This document shows, in pieces, positions 53,206-61,460 of a stretch of 64,000 nucleotides of DNA (positions are counted from its first letter, which is position 1; every line of letters begins with the position of its first letter). This stretch comes from Alphaproteobacteria bacterium (lineage in GTDB: Bacteria > Pseudomonadota > Alphaproteobacteria > UBA8366 > Aestuariispiraceae): the NCBI GenBank assembly GCA_033344895.1, contig JAWPMN010000001.1, forward strand, positions 2,674,001-2,738,000, read 5' to 3'. The notes under the pieces are model-generated. The model was not told the origin of the DNA. It ran no database searches and saw nothing but the letters and a program-made list of their open reading frames with translations. A program made the position numbers and the translations under genes.

Positions 53206-53840
53206 AATAGATCCCGCACACCGGACGGCGTTTCGATCCGCGCCCGATAGCGTAGCGTAGGGCCGGGGACGATATCCGGAAGACCTTCGATGCCGATTTC
53301 CCGGTAGAGCGCCTGAATGGCGCCTGGGGTCGGATGTTCCAGTGTGAATGAGATCAGGCGCGCGCCGAGATCCGGGATCTCGGCCATCGAGGTCGGGTCG
53401 TTCTTGTGATCGATCAGCGAAGGCACCGCGCCGTCAAGCGGCAGCGACCCGTCCGCGGGTATGGCAAAGGCAAATTCGGGGGCGTCAAAGGGCAGCGGTA
53501 CGACGTCGCCGAAGATGGCGCGATGCGTGGCGATGACCGCGTCAATGTCCTGCGTGCTGGCGACCCAGCCCCGCAGGCGCCGTCCATCCTGCCAATCCGC
53601 ACCGACCTGCGCCGGGTCGTCGACACCGAACCAGCGGGCGCGGCCGGGATCGACGCCCGCCGGATCGCGTGCGACCACCTCCAGATAGACATTGCCGCCG
53701 AGCTGCAGGCGATGGTTATGCGTTCCCATATAAAGGTGACGTGTCCCGAACGGGATCTCGATGCCCAGGCAGTCCCGCACATGGGCAACGCCGTCGGCCA
53801 GAGTGGGGGCTATGACGGTCAGGTGGTCGAGCTTCAACAT
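53202..53840 (-). CDS. Glyoxalase-like domain protein (VOC, Glyoxalase_3-like)
   Basis: A 212-aa VOC-fold protein of the longer glyoxalase-like type. It opens with LKLDHLTVIAPTLADGVAHV, a usual start for the family, with HNHRLQLGGNVYLEVVA next and DHKNDPTSMAEIPDLGARL later. The start at ATG 53840 fits this alignment; an upstream in-frame ATG would add 22 unlikely residues. It is the last gene of a three-gene operon with a cupin (19-bp gap) and ChaC. Substrate unknown. Confidence 0.82.
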   Translation of the reverse strand: MLKLDHLTVIAPTLADGVAHVRDCLGIEIPFGTRHLYMGTHNHRLQLGGNVYLEVVARDPAGVDPGRARWFGVDDPAQVGADWQDGRRLRGWVASTQDIDAVIATHRAIFGDVVPLPFDAPEFAFAIPADGSLPLDGAVPSLIDHKNDPTSMAEIPDLGARLISFTLEHPTPGAIQALYREIGIEGLPDIVPGPTLRYRARIETPSGVRDLF

Positions 53841-53859
53841 CAGCCGGGCGTCGGTGGCG

Positions 53860-54156
53860 TCAGGCACGCTTGATTTCGACTTCAACGAAGGTGAAGGGCG
53901 CCGCATTGGCGTTCACCACATTGTGGTCGACACCGGCCTTCCGGGCATAGGAACGCCCGGCGGTCAGATCCGATGTGACCACTGAGCCGTCCGGCAGTTC
54001 GATGGTCAGAGCCCCCGTCGTCATCGGAACCACGACATAGTCCATTTCATGGACATGGCGGCCGGTTTCCGCGCCGGGCGGGAAATGCCATTCGGTGACG
54101 CGGACTGCGTCGTCATCGACCTGGACAGTGGGGATCGCCTTGGGTCTTTCGGTCAT
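53860..54156 (-). CDS. Small single-domain cupin
   Basis: A 98-aa cupin. Motif 1 appears as PPGAETGRHVHEMDYVVVP, where His, His and Glu/Asp can bind a metal. The second motif (RKAGVDHNVVNANAAPFTFVEVE) keeps one His. The GALTIELPDGSV strand pair lies between. It overlaps ChaC by ATGA and precedes the VOC protein. The role is unknown; small cupins of this kind are often isomerases, dioxygenases or ligand-binding proteins. Confidence 0.87.
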   Translation of the reverse strand: MTERPKAIPTVQVDDDAVRVTEWHFPPGAETGRHVHEMDYVVVPMTTGALTIELPDGSVVTSDLTAGRSYARKAGVDHNVVNANAAPFTFVEVEIKRA

Positions 54157-54791
54157 GCGGATTCCTTCCTTCGGGTCAGGCGCTCTGCCAAACCGTGCAG
54201 ATCCGGGTCGTGAATCCCCATCTCGTCCAGATGGGCCACCGTGTTCAGGACATAGTCGATATTCGGTCCGCGCGCGCCTGCGGCGAGGCGGACGGTTTCC
54301 TCGATCACCTCCGGTGACAGGTCGAAGGCGCATTGCGGATGATCGGGGCAGGGGGTGAAGCTGTAGCAATCGATATCGCCCCGATCGGTCGATCCGCGCA
54401 CCTGGATCAGCTGATAACTGCCATGCCCCATTTCGCGACGCCACAGCGAGCGGGCGGCTTCCTTTCGGCGGTCGGGATCGATGCGGAAGGCGCAGCCCTC
54501 GCAATGCCCGCCGGGTGCCAGCCCCATGACGAGGCCCGGCCGGTCGCAGGTGCCGCGATAGCTGATGGAATAGAGGCAGAGCGCGCGATGCCAGCCGTCG
54601 ACCGCGGCCCGTCGCCGTTCGACATAGGGAAAGTCCGGATTCCAGATTAGGGAACCGGTCGCGAAGATCCAGATCGCGGATGGATCGGGGCGGGAGTCGA
54701 TCCAGGCGTCTGCCTGGGCATCGATTTCCGCGTCGGACAGTCTTGGAAAGTCCGGCAGCGGCGGTACCGGGTGCGGATGTGTATCGGACAT
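54153..54791 (-). CDS. ChaC-type gamma-glutamylcyclotransferase
   Basis: A 212-aa enzyme that cleaves gamma-glutamyl compounds, mainly glutathione, to 5-oxoproline and the remaining peptide. It has the substrate loop ATGSLIWNPDFPY near residue 44, then GWHRALCLYSISYRGT and GLVMGLAPGGHCEG. The segment SLWRREMGHGSY carries the expected catalytic Glu. The start at ATG 54791 (MSDTHPHP) fits family length. It is first in an operon with a cupin and a VOC protein. Confidence 0.9.
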   Translation of the reverse strand: MSDTHPHPVPPLPDFPRLSDAEIDAQADAWIDSRPDPSAIWIFATGSLIWNPDFPYVERRRAAVDGWHRALCLYSISYRGTCDRPGLVMGLAPGGHCEGCAFRIDPDRRKEAARSLWRREMGHGSYQLIQVRGSTDRGDIDCYSFTPCPDHPQCAFDLSPEVIEETVRLAAGARGPNIDYVLNTVAHLDEMGIHDPDLHGLAERLTRRKESA

Positions 54792-54856
54792 GCGGCATAT
54801 CCTGTACAACCGCCGCCAACTTGCCAAGCCATGCGACGGCGCGTACACCCGCAGGC

Positions 54857-56017
54857 ATGACTTCAAAGCGTCTTGCGATCTGGACGACCGCTTTTGCGGG
54901 ACTGGCCGCCGCCCTCTGGACCGGCTGGTGGTTCTATGCGGGTCATTTCGCCGTTGCGTCGGTTCAGGATTGGGCCGCGGAACAGCGCAAGAACGGCTAC
55001 GATGTCAGCTTCGCCCGTATCGATCTGGACGGATTTCCCTTTCGCGTCGACCTGAACGTTCAGCGTTTCGGCATTTCCGCGCCGGGCCGGTTCTGGTCGG
55101 TGTCGGCGGAGGACATGACGGTTTCCTTCCGGCCCTGGAACTTCAACCGCTACACATTCCATACCAAGGCGCCGGTTCGGGCCATTGCCGCCGCTCTTCC
55201 AGGTACGCGCCAGGATCCGATCGTCCTCGGCGGGGTCGAGGGACTTTATCGGCATGCGGCCGACGGCCAGGACCACATCCTGCAACTCGTCGCCGGCCCT
55301 GTTGTCGGGCCGGACGGCCTGTCCATCCAGGAACTTGGCCTGACCGGCCAGCGGCCGGAAAAACGGGCGGCGGACCATGAAGCAACGGCGCTGTCGGGGC
55401 GACTGGAACTGGTCGACGGGACTGCACCGGCGCTGTTCCCGACGGGACTGCCCAATCGTGTCGCCGCGGCGGTCCTCGACTTCGATGTGCTGGGGCCCGA
55501 ACCGGCACAGAAGGGCAGTGCCCTGAAGCGCCTGGGAGAATGGCGCGACGGCGGCGGTTCCATCGAAGTGCGGGAAATCGCACTGATCTGGGAGGACCTC
55601 AACCTGCGTGGGGAAGGGACGCTGGCGCTGGATTCCGAAATGCGGCCGATCGCGGCCTTCGCGCTGGATGCGGTCGGTGTGCCGCAGACCGCGCGGCGCT
55701 TCCAGGATGCCGGTCTGATCGACGAGCGTACCCGACGCTATATTGAACTGGGCACGGGATTGCTGTCCCTGGGGCAGAGCAAATCGGCCAGCATCCGCGT
55801 CCCGGTCTCGGCTCAGGACGGCATCATCTATCTCGGCCCGGTCGCCGTCGGGGAGGTTCAGCCGCTGATTCCGGGATACAATCCCGCCCCGGCTGCCGCG
55901 CCGTCACCGCCCGCCGACGACTTCGCGCCGCCACCGCCGCCGCCGACCGTCAGCGAAGAAACGCTGGGCGCGGATCAGCGGCCCCGGCCGGTACCGGTTC
56001 CCGTTCCGTCACAATAG
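54857..56017 (+). CDS. DUF2125 family envelope protein
   Basis: A 386-aa protein with an N-terminal membrane helix (LAIWTTAFAGLAAALWTGWW) and a large beta-rich extracytoplasmic domain of the DUF2125 type (GYDVSFARIDLDGFPFRVDL; SFRPWNFNRYTFHT). The last ~60 residues are Pro/Ala-rich and probably disordered. It starts 65 bp from the divergent chaC gene and ends 25 bp from convergent hisC. The fold resembles lipid-transport or AsmA-like envelope proteins, but function is not established. Confidence 0.85.
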   Translation: MTSKRLAIWTTAFAGLAAALWTGWWFYAGHFAVASVQDWAAEQRKNGYDVSFARIDLDGFPFRVDLNVQRFGISAPGRFWSVSAEDMTVSFRPWNFNRYTFHTKAPVRAIAAALPGTRQDPIVLGGVEGLYRHAADGQDHILQLVAGPVVGPDGLSIQELGLTGQRPEKRAADHEATALSGRLELVDGTAPALFPTGLPNRVAAAVLDFDVLGPEPAQKGSALKRLGEWRDGGGSIEVREIALIWEDLNLRGEGTLALDSEMRPIAAFALDAVGVPQTARRFQDAGLIDERTRRYIELGTGLLSLGQSKSASIRVPVSAQDGIIYLGPVAVGEVQPLIPGYNPAPAAAPSPPADDFAPPPPPPTVSEETLGADQRPRPVPVPVPSQ

Positions 56018-56042
56018 GATTGCCGCCGCCTGGTGCGGTGTC

Positions 56043-57140
56043 TCAGGCGTCCTGCGCCATGAAATCCGTCAATGCCGACAGCAGCTTGTCGTTCTCCGCC
56101 GCCGTACCGACGGTCATGCGCAGACAGTCGGCCAGACCGTATGCCGCCACCGAACGGACGATGACCCCGTGCTCCGACAGATAGGCATTGGCCCGGCGTG
56201 CCGTTTCGGCATCCCGGAACCGCGCCAGGACGAAGTTGCCGACCGAAGGCGGCATGGCGATGCCAAGCTGCGCCAGCGCACCGCTCAGTCGGTTGAGCTG
56301 TGTCGCATTGGTCTGGATGCTGAGATCGATATGCTCCCGGTCAGCAAGTGCCGCCAGCCCGGCGGCCTGGGCCGGAACCGAGACGTTGAACGGGCTGCGC
56401 ACGCGGTTCAGGGCATCGACCACAGCAGCCGGCGCATAGCACCAGCCGAGGCGCAATGCCGCCAGACCGAAGATCTTGGAGAAGGTCCGCAGCATCACGA
56501 CGTTTTCATAGTCATCGACCAGATCGCGGCCGTCCGAATAGTCCGGCAGGTCGACATATTCCGAATAGGCCGCATCGACCGCCAGCAGAATGTCGTCGCG
56601 CAGGCCCTCCCGAAGACGGCGCAGTTCCGATCCTGCGATATAGGTACCGGTCGGATTGTTCGGATTCGCGACGAAACAGATTTTCGTGCGTTCCGTGACA
56701 CTGGCCAGCAGGCTGTCGACATCGGTATGCAGGTCGGTCTCCGGCGCCAGAACCGGTGTCGCACCGACGGTTCGGGCGGAAATCCCGTACATCAGGAAGC
56801 CGTGTTGCGACTGCAGGACCTCGTCTCCCTGTCCGGCGTAGCAACGGATCAGCAGGGTGATCAGTTCGTCGGATCCCGCACCGCAGACAATCCGCGCCGG
56901 GTCCAGGCCGAACCGCGCGCCGATCGCGTCACGCAGGGCGACCGCGCCGCCGTCCGGGTACCGGTTGAGCGCGAGGGCCTGGCCATAGGCCTCAATGGCC
57001 TTCGGGCTGGGCCCCAAAGGGTTCTCGTTGGCTGACAGGACGACCGGCGGCTCGGCATCGTCATCGCTGCCATGGGCGCCGGGCACGTAAATCGGTGCGT
57101 CGGCGATGCCGGGACGCAGCTTCAGCGGACTCTCACTCAT
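56043..57140 (-). CDS. hisC: Histidinol-phosphate aminotransferase
   Basis: A 365-aa fold-type I PLP enzyme. NENPLGPSPKAIEAYG near residue 38, NPNNPTGTY (PLP ring contact), DAAYSEY and FSKIFGLAALRLGW with the Schiff-base lysine are all present. In alphaproteobacteria such enzymes often serve both histidine and aromatic amino acid synthesis. The overlap with the chorismate mutase gene (ATGA at 57137-57140) argues for a role in phenylalanine/tyrosine synthesis as well. Prephenate dehydrogenase, the usual next gene, is absent; DUF2125 converges instead. Confidence 0.92.
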   Translation of the reverse strand: MSESPLKLRPGIADAPIYVPGAHGSDDDAEPPVVLSANENPLGPSPKAIEAYGQALALNRYPDGGAVALRDAIGARFGLDPARIVCGAGSDELITLLIRCYAGQGDEVLQSQHGFLMYGISARTVGATPVLAPETDLHTDVDSLLASVTERTKICFVANPNNPTGTYIAGSELRRLREGLRDDILLAVDAAYSEYVDLPDYSDGRDLVDDYENVVMLRTFSKIFGLAALRLGWCYAPAAVVDALNRVRSPFNVSVPAQAAGLAALADREHIDLSIQTNATQLNRLSGALAQLGIAMPPSVGNFVLARFRDAETARRANAYLSEHGVIVRSVAAYGLADCLRMTVGTAAENDKLLSALTDFMAQDA

Positions 57141-57994
57141 TCGATGATCACTCCTGTCCGTCGATCCGGACCCAAGACTTCGGCATAGCCGCCGACGACC
57201 TCAACCCGAACGACCGCGTCGCGGACTTCGATCAGTTCCAGACGTTCGTCCTTGCTGTCGACGAAATCGCCCAGTTCGACCAGGTGAACCCAGCTTTCCT
57301 CCTGCGGTGCGGAGGCGGTGAACAGCGGGTGCAGCTTGGCGCGCTGAAGAATGGCGTTTAGGCCCGTGCGGGACAGCGGCGCCGAGGTTTCGACAAGGAT
57401 CAGGGTCCGGTCGCTGCCGGTCGGTTCCAGTTTCAGGCGGGCCACGGCCAGCGCATCCTGCATCTGCCCGCGGACGCTGCCGACCCCGGCGAAGGGCAGG
57501 CGCATGATGACCTTGGGCGCATTGGCGCCGGACAGCTTTACCCACCAGGGGTCATCATCGCTTTCGCGCGGCGCCGGCAGGACGGCGATCTGGTGCTTGT
57601 CCTCGAAAACCTGGGCCAAGGCGTCGCGGACCGTCGGATAGGCGGTCATCGGGACCTGGCTGCCGAACTGATCGCGGGCCAGATCCCAAAGGGTATGTTC
57701 CTCCGAATTCGCGAAGACCGCGACGGAGTAATCGGCCTGCAGCATGGTGAAGGCGGCAATCATCTCGTGCCACATCCGCGCGAGTGCGGAGAAGGGGAAG
57801 GGCCCCGAATGGCGTTCCGCCAGACGGCGAAGCATGCCGGCCTCACGGGTCGGGCGCAGCGGAAAGCTGACGCTCTTGCCCTTGGCCTCGGCGACGTGCT
57901 GCACCACGTCCCAGCGCTTCAGAATCAGATCGTGAATCTGATCGTCTATCGTGTCGATCTGCTGACGCAGTTCGTTCAGGTTCGGTTTGGACAT
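57137..57994 (-). CDS. Chorismate mutase (AroQ type) with additional C-terminal region
   Basis: A 285-aa protein. Residues 5-95 form an AroQ helical chorismate mutase (LNELRQQIDTIDDQIHDLILKRW, later RPTREAGMLRRL), turning chorismate into prephenate. The remaining ~185 residues resemble the periplasmic-binding-like half of prephenate dehydratases in outline (YSVAVFANSEEHTLW, TAYPTVRDALAQV, ending in an ACT-like region with LILVETSAPLSRTGL) but lack the usual TRF active-site motif. It may be monofunctional with a regulatory tail. The start at ATG 57994 fits AroQ. Confidence 0.85.
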   Translation of the reverse strand: MSKPNLNELRQQIDTIDDQIHDLILKRWDVVQHVAEAKGKSVSFPLRPTREAGMLRRLAERHSGPFPFSALARMWHEMIAAFTMLQADYSVAVFANSEEHTLWDLARDQFGSQVPMTAYPTVRDALAQVFEDKHQIAVLPAPRESDDDPWWVKLSGANAPKVIMRLPFAGVGSVRGQMQDALAVARLKLEPTGSDRTLILVETSAPLSRTGLNAILQRAKLHPLFTASAPQEESWVHLVELGDFVDSKDERLELIEVRDAVVRVEVVGGYAEVLGPDRRTGVIIE

Positions 57995-58155
57995 TTTCCC
58001 GGTCCCGCATTGGAGCCGATAGGACGTAGCGCGCCCCCTTCGTGAAATCAAAACAAAACCGTTTCGACAGCAGCTCAAGGGCATGAAGGTGGAATGATTT
58101 ATTTTACGATTTTTCTGTGGAAATTGTGCCGCCAGGGTATTAAATCACCTGCTCC

Positions 58156-58173
58156 GCGGTGACGTACCACCGC
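58156..58173 (+). promoter_or_regulatory. Hairpin in metA leader
   Basis: GCGGTG (58156-58161) pairs with CACCGC (58168-58173) across a 6-nt loop, 33 bp before the metA start. A second pairing, GGTGAC with GTCACACC, overlaps it, so alternative folds are possible. It does not match the SAM-II consensus by eye. Confidence 0.35.
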
Positions 58174-58206
58174 TGTCACACCGATTCCAAGAGCGAGACC
58201 AAGGAT

Positions 58207-59127
58207 ATGCCGATCAAGATTCCGAATGACCTGCCCGCCCGCTTCGAGCTGGAGCGTGAGGGCATGATGGTCATGTCGGAAGCGGATGCGATCCGGCAGG
58301 ATATCCGGCCGATGCGGATCGGGTTGCTGAACCTGATGCCGCAGAAGCAGAAGACCGAAACCCAACTGGCGCGCCTGATCGGTGCCACGCCGTTGCAGAT
58401 CGATCTGACACTGGTCACGACGGGCAGCTATGTGCCGTCCAATGTTTCGGCGCACCATATGTCCACCTTCTACCGTACCTGGGAAGAGGTCGCGGACGAG
58501 AAGTTCGACGGCTTCATCATCACGGGTGCGCCGGTGGAGACCCTGCCGTTCGAAGAGGTCCGGTACTGGTCGGAACTGGAGCGGGTCATCGACTGGACCC
58601 TGACCAATGTGCATTCGACCCTGGATATCTGTTGGGGCGCGCAGGCGGCGCTGCACCACTTCCATCGGGTGCCGAAGCATGAACTGCCCAGCAAGATGTT
58701 CGGCGTCTATCCGCACCGGGTGACAGACCGGACCGCCAATCTGCTGCGGGGCTTTTCCGACGAACTGGCCATCCCTGTGTCGCGGCATACCGAAACTCGC
58801 AAGGAGGATCTTGCAGGAATCGACGGGGTGCAGGTTCTGATCGAATCCGATGAGGCCGGACTATGCCTCGCACAGGACAGTGCGAAGCGGCACATCTACA
58901 TGCTGAACCATCTGGAATACGACGCCTGGACCCTGCGGGACGAGTACCAGCGGGATGTCGACCAGGGCTTGTCCATCGCGCCCCCGAAATACTATTTTCC
59001 GGACGATGATCCGACTCGCGATCCGCCGAACACTTGGCGCGGCCACGCCCATCTGTTCATTGCGAACTGGATCAACGACACCTATCAGACGACGCCCTTC
59101 GATCCGCAGGATATCGGGAAGGTCTGA
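58207..59127 (+). CDS. metA: Homoserine O-acyltransferase, MetA family, predicted acetyl-CoA specific
   Basis: A 306-aa MetA-fold enzyme starting methionine synthesis from homoserine. It has catalytic C142 in LDICWGAQAA, the conserved LLNLMPQKQKTE near residue 40, and HLEYD towards the C-terminus. Residue 111 is Glu (ITGAPVE); in this family Glu111 marks acetyl-CoA users and Gly111 succinyl-CoA users, so O-acetylhomoserine is the expected product. The ATG at 58207 gives the standard MPIKIP start. It is a single gene with a structured leader. Confidence 0.92.
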   Translation: MPIKIPNDLPARFELEREGMMVMSEADAIRQDIRPMRIGLLNLMPQKQKTETQLARLIGATPLQIDLTLVTTGSYVPSNVSAHHMSTFYRTWEEVADEKFDGFIITGAPVETLPFEEVRYWSELERVIDWTLTNVHSTLDICWGAQAALHHFHRVPKHELPSKMFGVYPHRVTDRTANLLRGFSDELAIPVSRHTETRKEDLAGIDGVQVLIESDEAGLCLAQDSAKRHIYMLNHLEYDAWTLRDEYQRDVDQGLSIAPPKYYFPDDDPTRDPPNTWRGHAHLFIANWINDTYQTTPFDPQDIGKV

Positions 59128-59151
59128 TATCCTCCGGAAAGCGGGGCGCAT

Positions 59152-59532
59152 TTGAAGCGGTTTCGGCAATTGACTGGCATCGGCGGATTGGCGCGGAACC
59201 TCGCGCTTTTCGCCCTGTTGCTGCAGTTCACGCTGCCGGTCGGGCTGGCAATCGCGGCCGATCTGCCGGGCGCGCAGCTCGATCCTGCCGCTGTCTTCGA
59301 TTGCCTGGGTGGAAGCCGCGAGAAGGGCGAAGCGTCGGTCAGCGGCCTGCATGGCTGCGTCCTGCCCGGGGGCTGCTGTGTGCCGGGAGGCTCGGTCTGT
59401 CCCTGTGGACTGTCTGCCAAAGGTGCGGGCACCGTCCTTTCTGCGGCCTCGCCACACGCGGGGGCGCCGCCGATACCGGCACGTCCGTCGGCCCAGAATC
59501 TCGTCAGGGGGCCACCGAACACGTCCGCTTGA
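59152..59532 (+). CDS. Small Cys-rich secreted protein upstream of copper chaperone
   Basis: A 126-aa protein with a signal peptide (LARNLALFALLLQFTLPVGLA, cleavage near AIAAD). The mature part carries a Cys-rich segment (GCVLPGGCCVPGGSVCPCG), a likely metal site. It looks like the loosely defined DUF2946-type proteins found in copper loci, but the match is weak. The start is TTG 59152 with GCGGGG upstream. It lies 37 bp before the PCuAC gene in the same direction, so a shared role in periplasmic copper handling is inferred. Confidence 0.6.
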   Translation: MKRFRQLTGIGGLARNLALFALLLQFTLPVGLAIAADLPGAQLDPAAVFDCLGGSREKGEASVSGLHGCVLPGGCCVPGGSVCPCGLSAKGAGTVLSAASPHAGAPPIPARPSAQNLVRGPPNTSA

Positions 59533-59569
59533 ATTCCCGCTCTACACGTATTCAAGAAGGACAAAAGAC

Positions 59570-60082
59570 ATGTTCAACCGACGTCAGATCATCGGTTCCC
59601 TTACCGCCGTAACCCTGTTTTCCGGCACCGTTCTGCCTGCTGCGGCCGAAATGAAGCATGGCGGCATCATGGTGGATGCGCCCTTCGCGCGCGCCAGTGC
59701 CAGCCCTGCGGTCAAGAGCGGCGCGGCCTATTTCACGCTGCAGAATCACGGCGAGATGGCGGACCGCCTGATTGCGGTGGAAAGCGACGCCGCCGCGCGC
59801 ATCGAACTGCACACCCATGTCATGAAGGACGGGGCGATGCAGATGACCGAAATCGAAGGTGGGGTTTCGCTCGCGCCAGGCGAAAGCGTGGCGTTCGAAC
59901 CGGGCGGCAACCACGTCATGATGATGGGGCTGGCCGCCCCTTTGAAGGAAGGCGACACGCTACCGCTCACGCTGGTTTTCGAGCATGCCGGCAAGGTCGA
60001 GGTCGCGGTGCCCATTCTCGGCGTCGGTGCCATGGGCGCGACGAAACACGGGGATCATTCCGGCCACAAGATGGCGGAGTAG
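59570..60082 (+). CDS. PCuAC family periplasmic copper chaperone
   Basis: A 170-aa protein with a signal peptide (QIIGSLTAVTLFSGTVLPAAA) and a PCuAC beta-barrel domain. The Cu(I) site is visible: HTHVMKDGAMQM supplies His and Met, and NHVMMMGL the second His and Met, in the H-M...H-x-M pattern of the family. The C-terminus is His/Met-rich (KHGDHSGHKMAE). Such proteins deliver copper to cytochrome oxidase CuA/CuB sites. ATG 59570 has AAGAAGG nine bases upstream. Confidence 0.92.
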   Translation: MFNRRQIIGSLTAVTLFSGTVLPAAAEMKHGGIMVDAPFARASASPAVKSGAAYFTLQNHGEMADRLIAVESDAAARIELHTHVMKDGAMQMTEIEGGVSLAPGESVAFEPGGNHVMMMGLAAPLKEGDTLPLTLVFEHAGKVEVAVPILGVGAMGATKHGDHSGHKMAE

Positions 60083-60131
60083 GCGGGGCCCTCCGAAGGC
60101 GCGGCTTTCCTTGGCGGAACCGATCCGGTAA

Positions 60132-60881
60132 ATGCCGGGCATGCAGCGCTGGAAGATCACGATCGAATACGACGGCGGACCGTTCGTCGGCTGGCAACGC
60201 CAGACGAACGGTCCCTCCGTTCAGGCGGCCCTGGAGGACGCGGCCTTCGCCTTCTGTGGCGAGCGCGTCCTGGTACAGGGCGCGGGGCGCACCGATACGG
60301 GGGTGCATGCCCTGGCCCAGGTGGCCCATCTGGATATCCAGCGCGATACGGATGCCAAGACTGTCCGGGATGCGATCAATCATCATCTCAAGCCCGACCC
60401 GGTCGCGGTGCTGGACGCGGAACCGGTTCCGGAGGATTTCCATGCGCGGTTCTCCGCCACGGGCCGGTCCTATCTGTATCGCATCCTGAACCGCCGTGCG
60501 CCCGCCGTGCTGGATTACGGGCGCGTCTGGGCGGTACCGAAGGACCTTGATGCGGCCGCCATGCATGAAGCCGCGCAGGTTCTGGTTGGACAGCACGATT
60601 TTACCAGCTTTCGCGCGTCGGAATGTCAGGCCGACAGTCCGGTAAAGACCCTGGATCGTCTGGATGTGTCCCGGCGCGGTGAGGAAATCCATATCGTGGC
60701 GGAGGCGCGGAGCTTCCTGCATCACCAGATCCGCAATTTCGCGGGAACGCTGGAGCGTGTCGGCCGCGGGCGCTGGTCGGCAGGAGATGTCGAGCGCATC
60801 CTGGCGGCAAGGGACCGGGCGGCGGCGGGCCCCACCGCACCGCCGCAGGGTCTCTATCTGACTGGGGTGCGCTACGACTGA
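60132..60881 (+). CDS. truA: tRNA pseudouridine synthase A
   Basis: A 249-aa TruA, forming pseudouridine at positions 38-40 of tRNA anticodon arms. The catalytic aspartate is D55 in [25 protein letters not shown] at the N-terminus and [17 protein letters not shown] later are signature segments. Either ATG 60132 or ATG 60141 may start it. It is convergent with the bufferin operon, 6 bp apart. Confidence 0.93.
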   Translation: MPGMQRWKITIEYDGGPFVGWQRQTNGPSVQAALEDAAFAFCGERVLVQGAGRTDTGVHALAQVAHLDIQRDTDAKTVRDAINHHLKPDPVAVLDAEPVPEDFHARFSATGRSYLYRILNRRAPAVLDYGRVWAVPKDLDAAAMHEAAQVLVGQHDFTSFRASECQADSPVKTLDRLDVSRRGEEIHIVAEARSFLHHQIRNFAGTLERVGRGRWSAGDVERILAARDRAAAGPTAPPQGLYLTGVRYD

Positions 60882-60887
60882 CTGGCG

Positions 60888-61451
60888 CTATCTCAGCCGC
60901 AGGATACGGTCGACGGACAGCATGCCGCCGCCGCGGATGACAAGCACGATCAGCAGAAAGACCCACAGCGCGCGCTGATCCAGGATCGCGGCGTCCGAGA
61001 ACCGGTCGAACCACGCCCCCACCGTTGCGGCATCCGCGTGGTGGAAGGCGATGTCGACAAAACTCTGCACCAGGACGAAGCCGATCATGCCGAGTGCCGC
61101 AAGGCGCGTCAGTAATCCCAGTACGATAAGGATCGGGAGGATGAACTCCGCATAGGTGCCTGCAAAGACGATCAGGTCGTAGGGGAAAAAGGGGACCTGC
61201 GCCGCGTCGTAGTCATAAGCCTCCACGACGCTGGGCAGAATCTGGAAATAGGCGTTGTCACCGATGCTGAAGAACCCGGTGATGCCGTCGCCGACCTTTG
61301 TCGAGGCGGAGTTCAGATAGTAGATCAGCAGCACGGCCGCGAAGACGAAACGGGCCGCCAGTTCCAGGAACCATCCTTCGGTCCTTGCCTGCATGGCGGC
61401 AAAGATCCGGTCGTGAATGTCCCGCGCGCATTCGATCGATTTCTTGAACAT
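60888..61451 (-). CDS. DoxX family membrane protein of the bufferin operon
   Basis: A 187-aa protein with four membrane helices (FVFAAVLLIYYLNSA, LIVFAGTYAEFILPILIVLGLLT, and two later), of the DoxX/DoxD type. DoxX genes regularly close bufA-bufB-bufC operons; their role there is not settled. It lies 9 bp after the DUF2063 gene, so it is the operon's last gene. It converges on truA. Confidence 0.9.
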   Translation of the reverse strand: MFKKSIECARDIHDRIFAAMQARTEGWFLELAARFVFAAVLLIYYLNSASTKVGDGITGFFSIGDNAYFQILPSVVEAYDYDAAQVPFFPYDLIVFAGTYAEFILPILIVLGLLTRLAALGMIGFVLVQSFVDIAFHHADAATVGAWFDRFSDAAILDQRALWVFLLIVLVIRGGGMLSVDRILRLR

Positions 61452-61460
61452 GGTTTCCCC

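Noticed and set aside
58091-58206. SAM-II riboswitch upstream of metA
   Set aside because: Position and gene fit, but the conserved SAM-II sequence blocks could not be found by eye; only a simple hairpin is supported.
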